A stretch of DNA of 6,734 nucleotides from NCBI GenBank assembly GCA_030666985.1, contig DAOUWT010000142.1, forward strand, positions 1-6,734, read 5' to 3'. The notes below the pieces were generated by a model that worked only from the letters and a program-made list of their open reading frames with translations, was not told the origin of the DNA and made no database searches. Positions 6,146 through 6,734 of the stretch are shown piece after piece. Both the position numbers and the translations under genes were made by a program. The stretch comes from Chloroflexota bacterium. Its GTDB lineage: Bacteria > Chloroflexota > Anaerolineae > Anaerolineales > UBA11858. Position 1 is the stretch's first letter; every line of letters begins with the position of its first letter.

Positions 6146-6263
6146 TCTTGGCGATGACCAACTCTCCCGGAGGGCTGCCCCTCAAGTACCATCGGCGCTG
6201 GCAAGCTTAACTTCTGGGTTCGGGATGTTACCAGGTGTACCCTTGCCGCTACAATCACCAAGA
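6146..6263 (-). rRNA. rrf: 5S ribosomal RNA
   Basis: Read on the - strand, the sequence holds the conserved 5S core CCCGAACCCAGAAGTTAAGC and then GCGCCGATGGTACT, as in bacterial 5S rRNA. The ends form helix I: CTTGGTGAT at the 5' side pairs with ATCGCCAAG at the 3' side, with one G-U pair. The helix extends a few bases into the flanks (GTTC/GAAC), so exact mature ends are uncertain by about 2 nt. The length of about 118 nt is normal. 5S lies about 67 nt downstream of 23S on the same strand, the usual order of a bacterial rRNA operon. The 23S-5S spacer (about 6264-6330) is AT-rich and holds no tRNA gene. Confidence 0.95.
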
Positions 6264-6330
6264 ACTATATTCAAATTTTTAGAACCAATAGAATAGAACT
6301 GAAAAAAACATCGAGTTCTCCGCACCACTA

Positions 6331-6734
<404 letters not shown>

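Noticed and set aside
6264..6330. Possible tRNA gene between 23S and 5S
   Set aside because: The spacer is only about 67 nt, AT-rich, and lacks a T-arm GTTCGA motif or a cloverleaf.

Overview
The window holds three genes on the + strand (a TerC-family membrane protein, DNA polymerase IV and a full-length single-chain pyruvate:ferredoxin oxidoreductase). They face the 3' end of an rRNA operon on the - strand (5S, then the end of 23S). The large oxygen-sensitive [4Fe-4S] oxidoreductase points to an anaerobic or facultative bacterium. The PFOR and rRNA sequences look to me like those of Chloroflexota (Anaerolineae-like), but that is an impression from sequence style, not a search result.

Layout. 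Positions 1-118 are upstream DNA with a possible -10 box and a clear ribosome binding site. terC (119-874) and dinB (884-2062) lie 9 nt apart and are probably co-transcribed. The 294-nt gap 2063-2356 is the most information-rich non-coding stretch. It carries a perfect CRP/FNR-type palindrome (2080-2095), a consensus -10 box (2117-2122) at the spacing expected of an activator-dependent promoter, small inverted repeats, and a roughly 100-bp palindromic repeat cluster (2210-2309). The PFOR gene (2357-5908) ends at a strong hairpin terminator (5931-5970). A structured, G/C-tract-rich stretch (5971-6145) separates it from the convergently transcribed 5S rRNA (about 6146-6263) and the last ~400 nt of 23S rRNA (about 6331-6734, continuing beyond the window).

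How the parts fit. PFOR links pyruvate to acetyl-CoA, CO2 and reduced ferredoxin, and the sequence suggests its own regulated promoter. The terC-dinB pair (probable metal export, error-prone lesion bypass) has no obvious biochemical link to PFOR. All three proteins keep their expected catalytic or signature residues. I see no previously undescribed multi-gene system. The points most worth a second look are the CRP/FNR-type promoter geometry and the repeat cluster in the PFOR leader.
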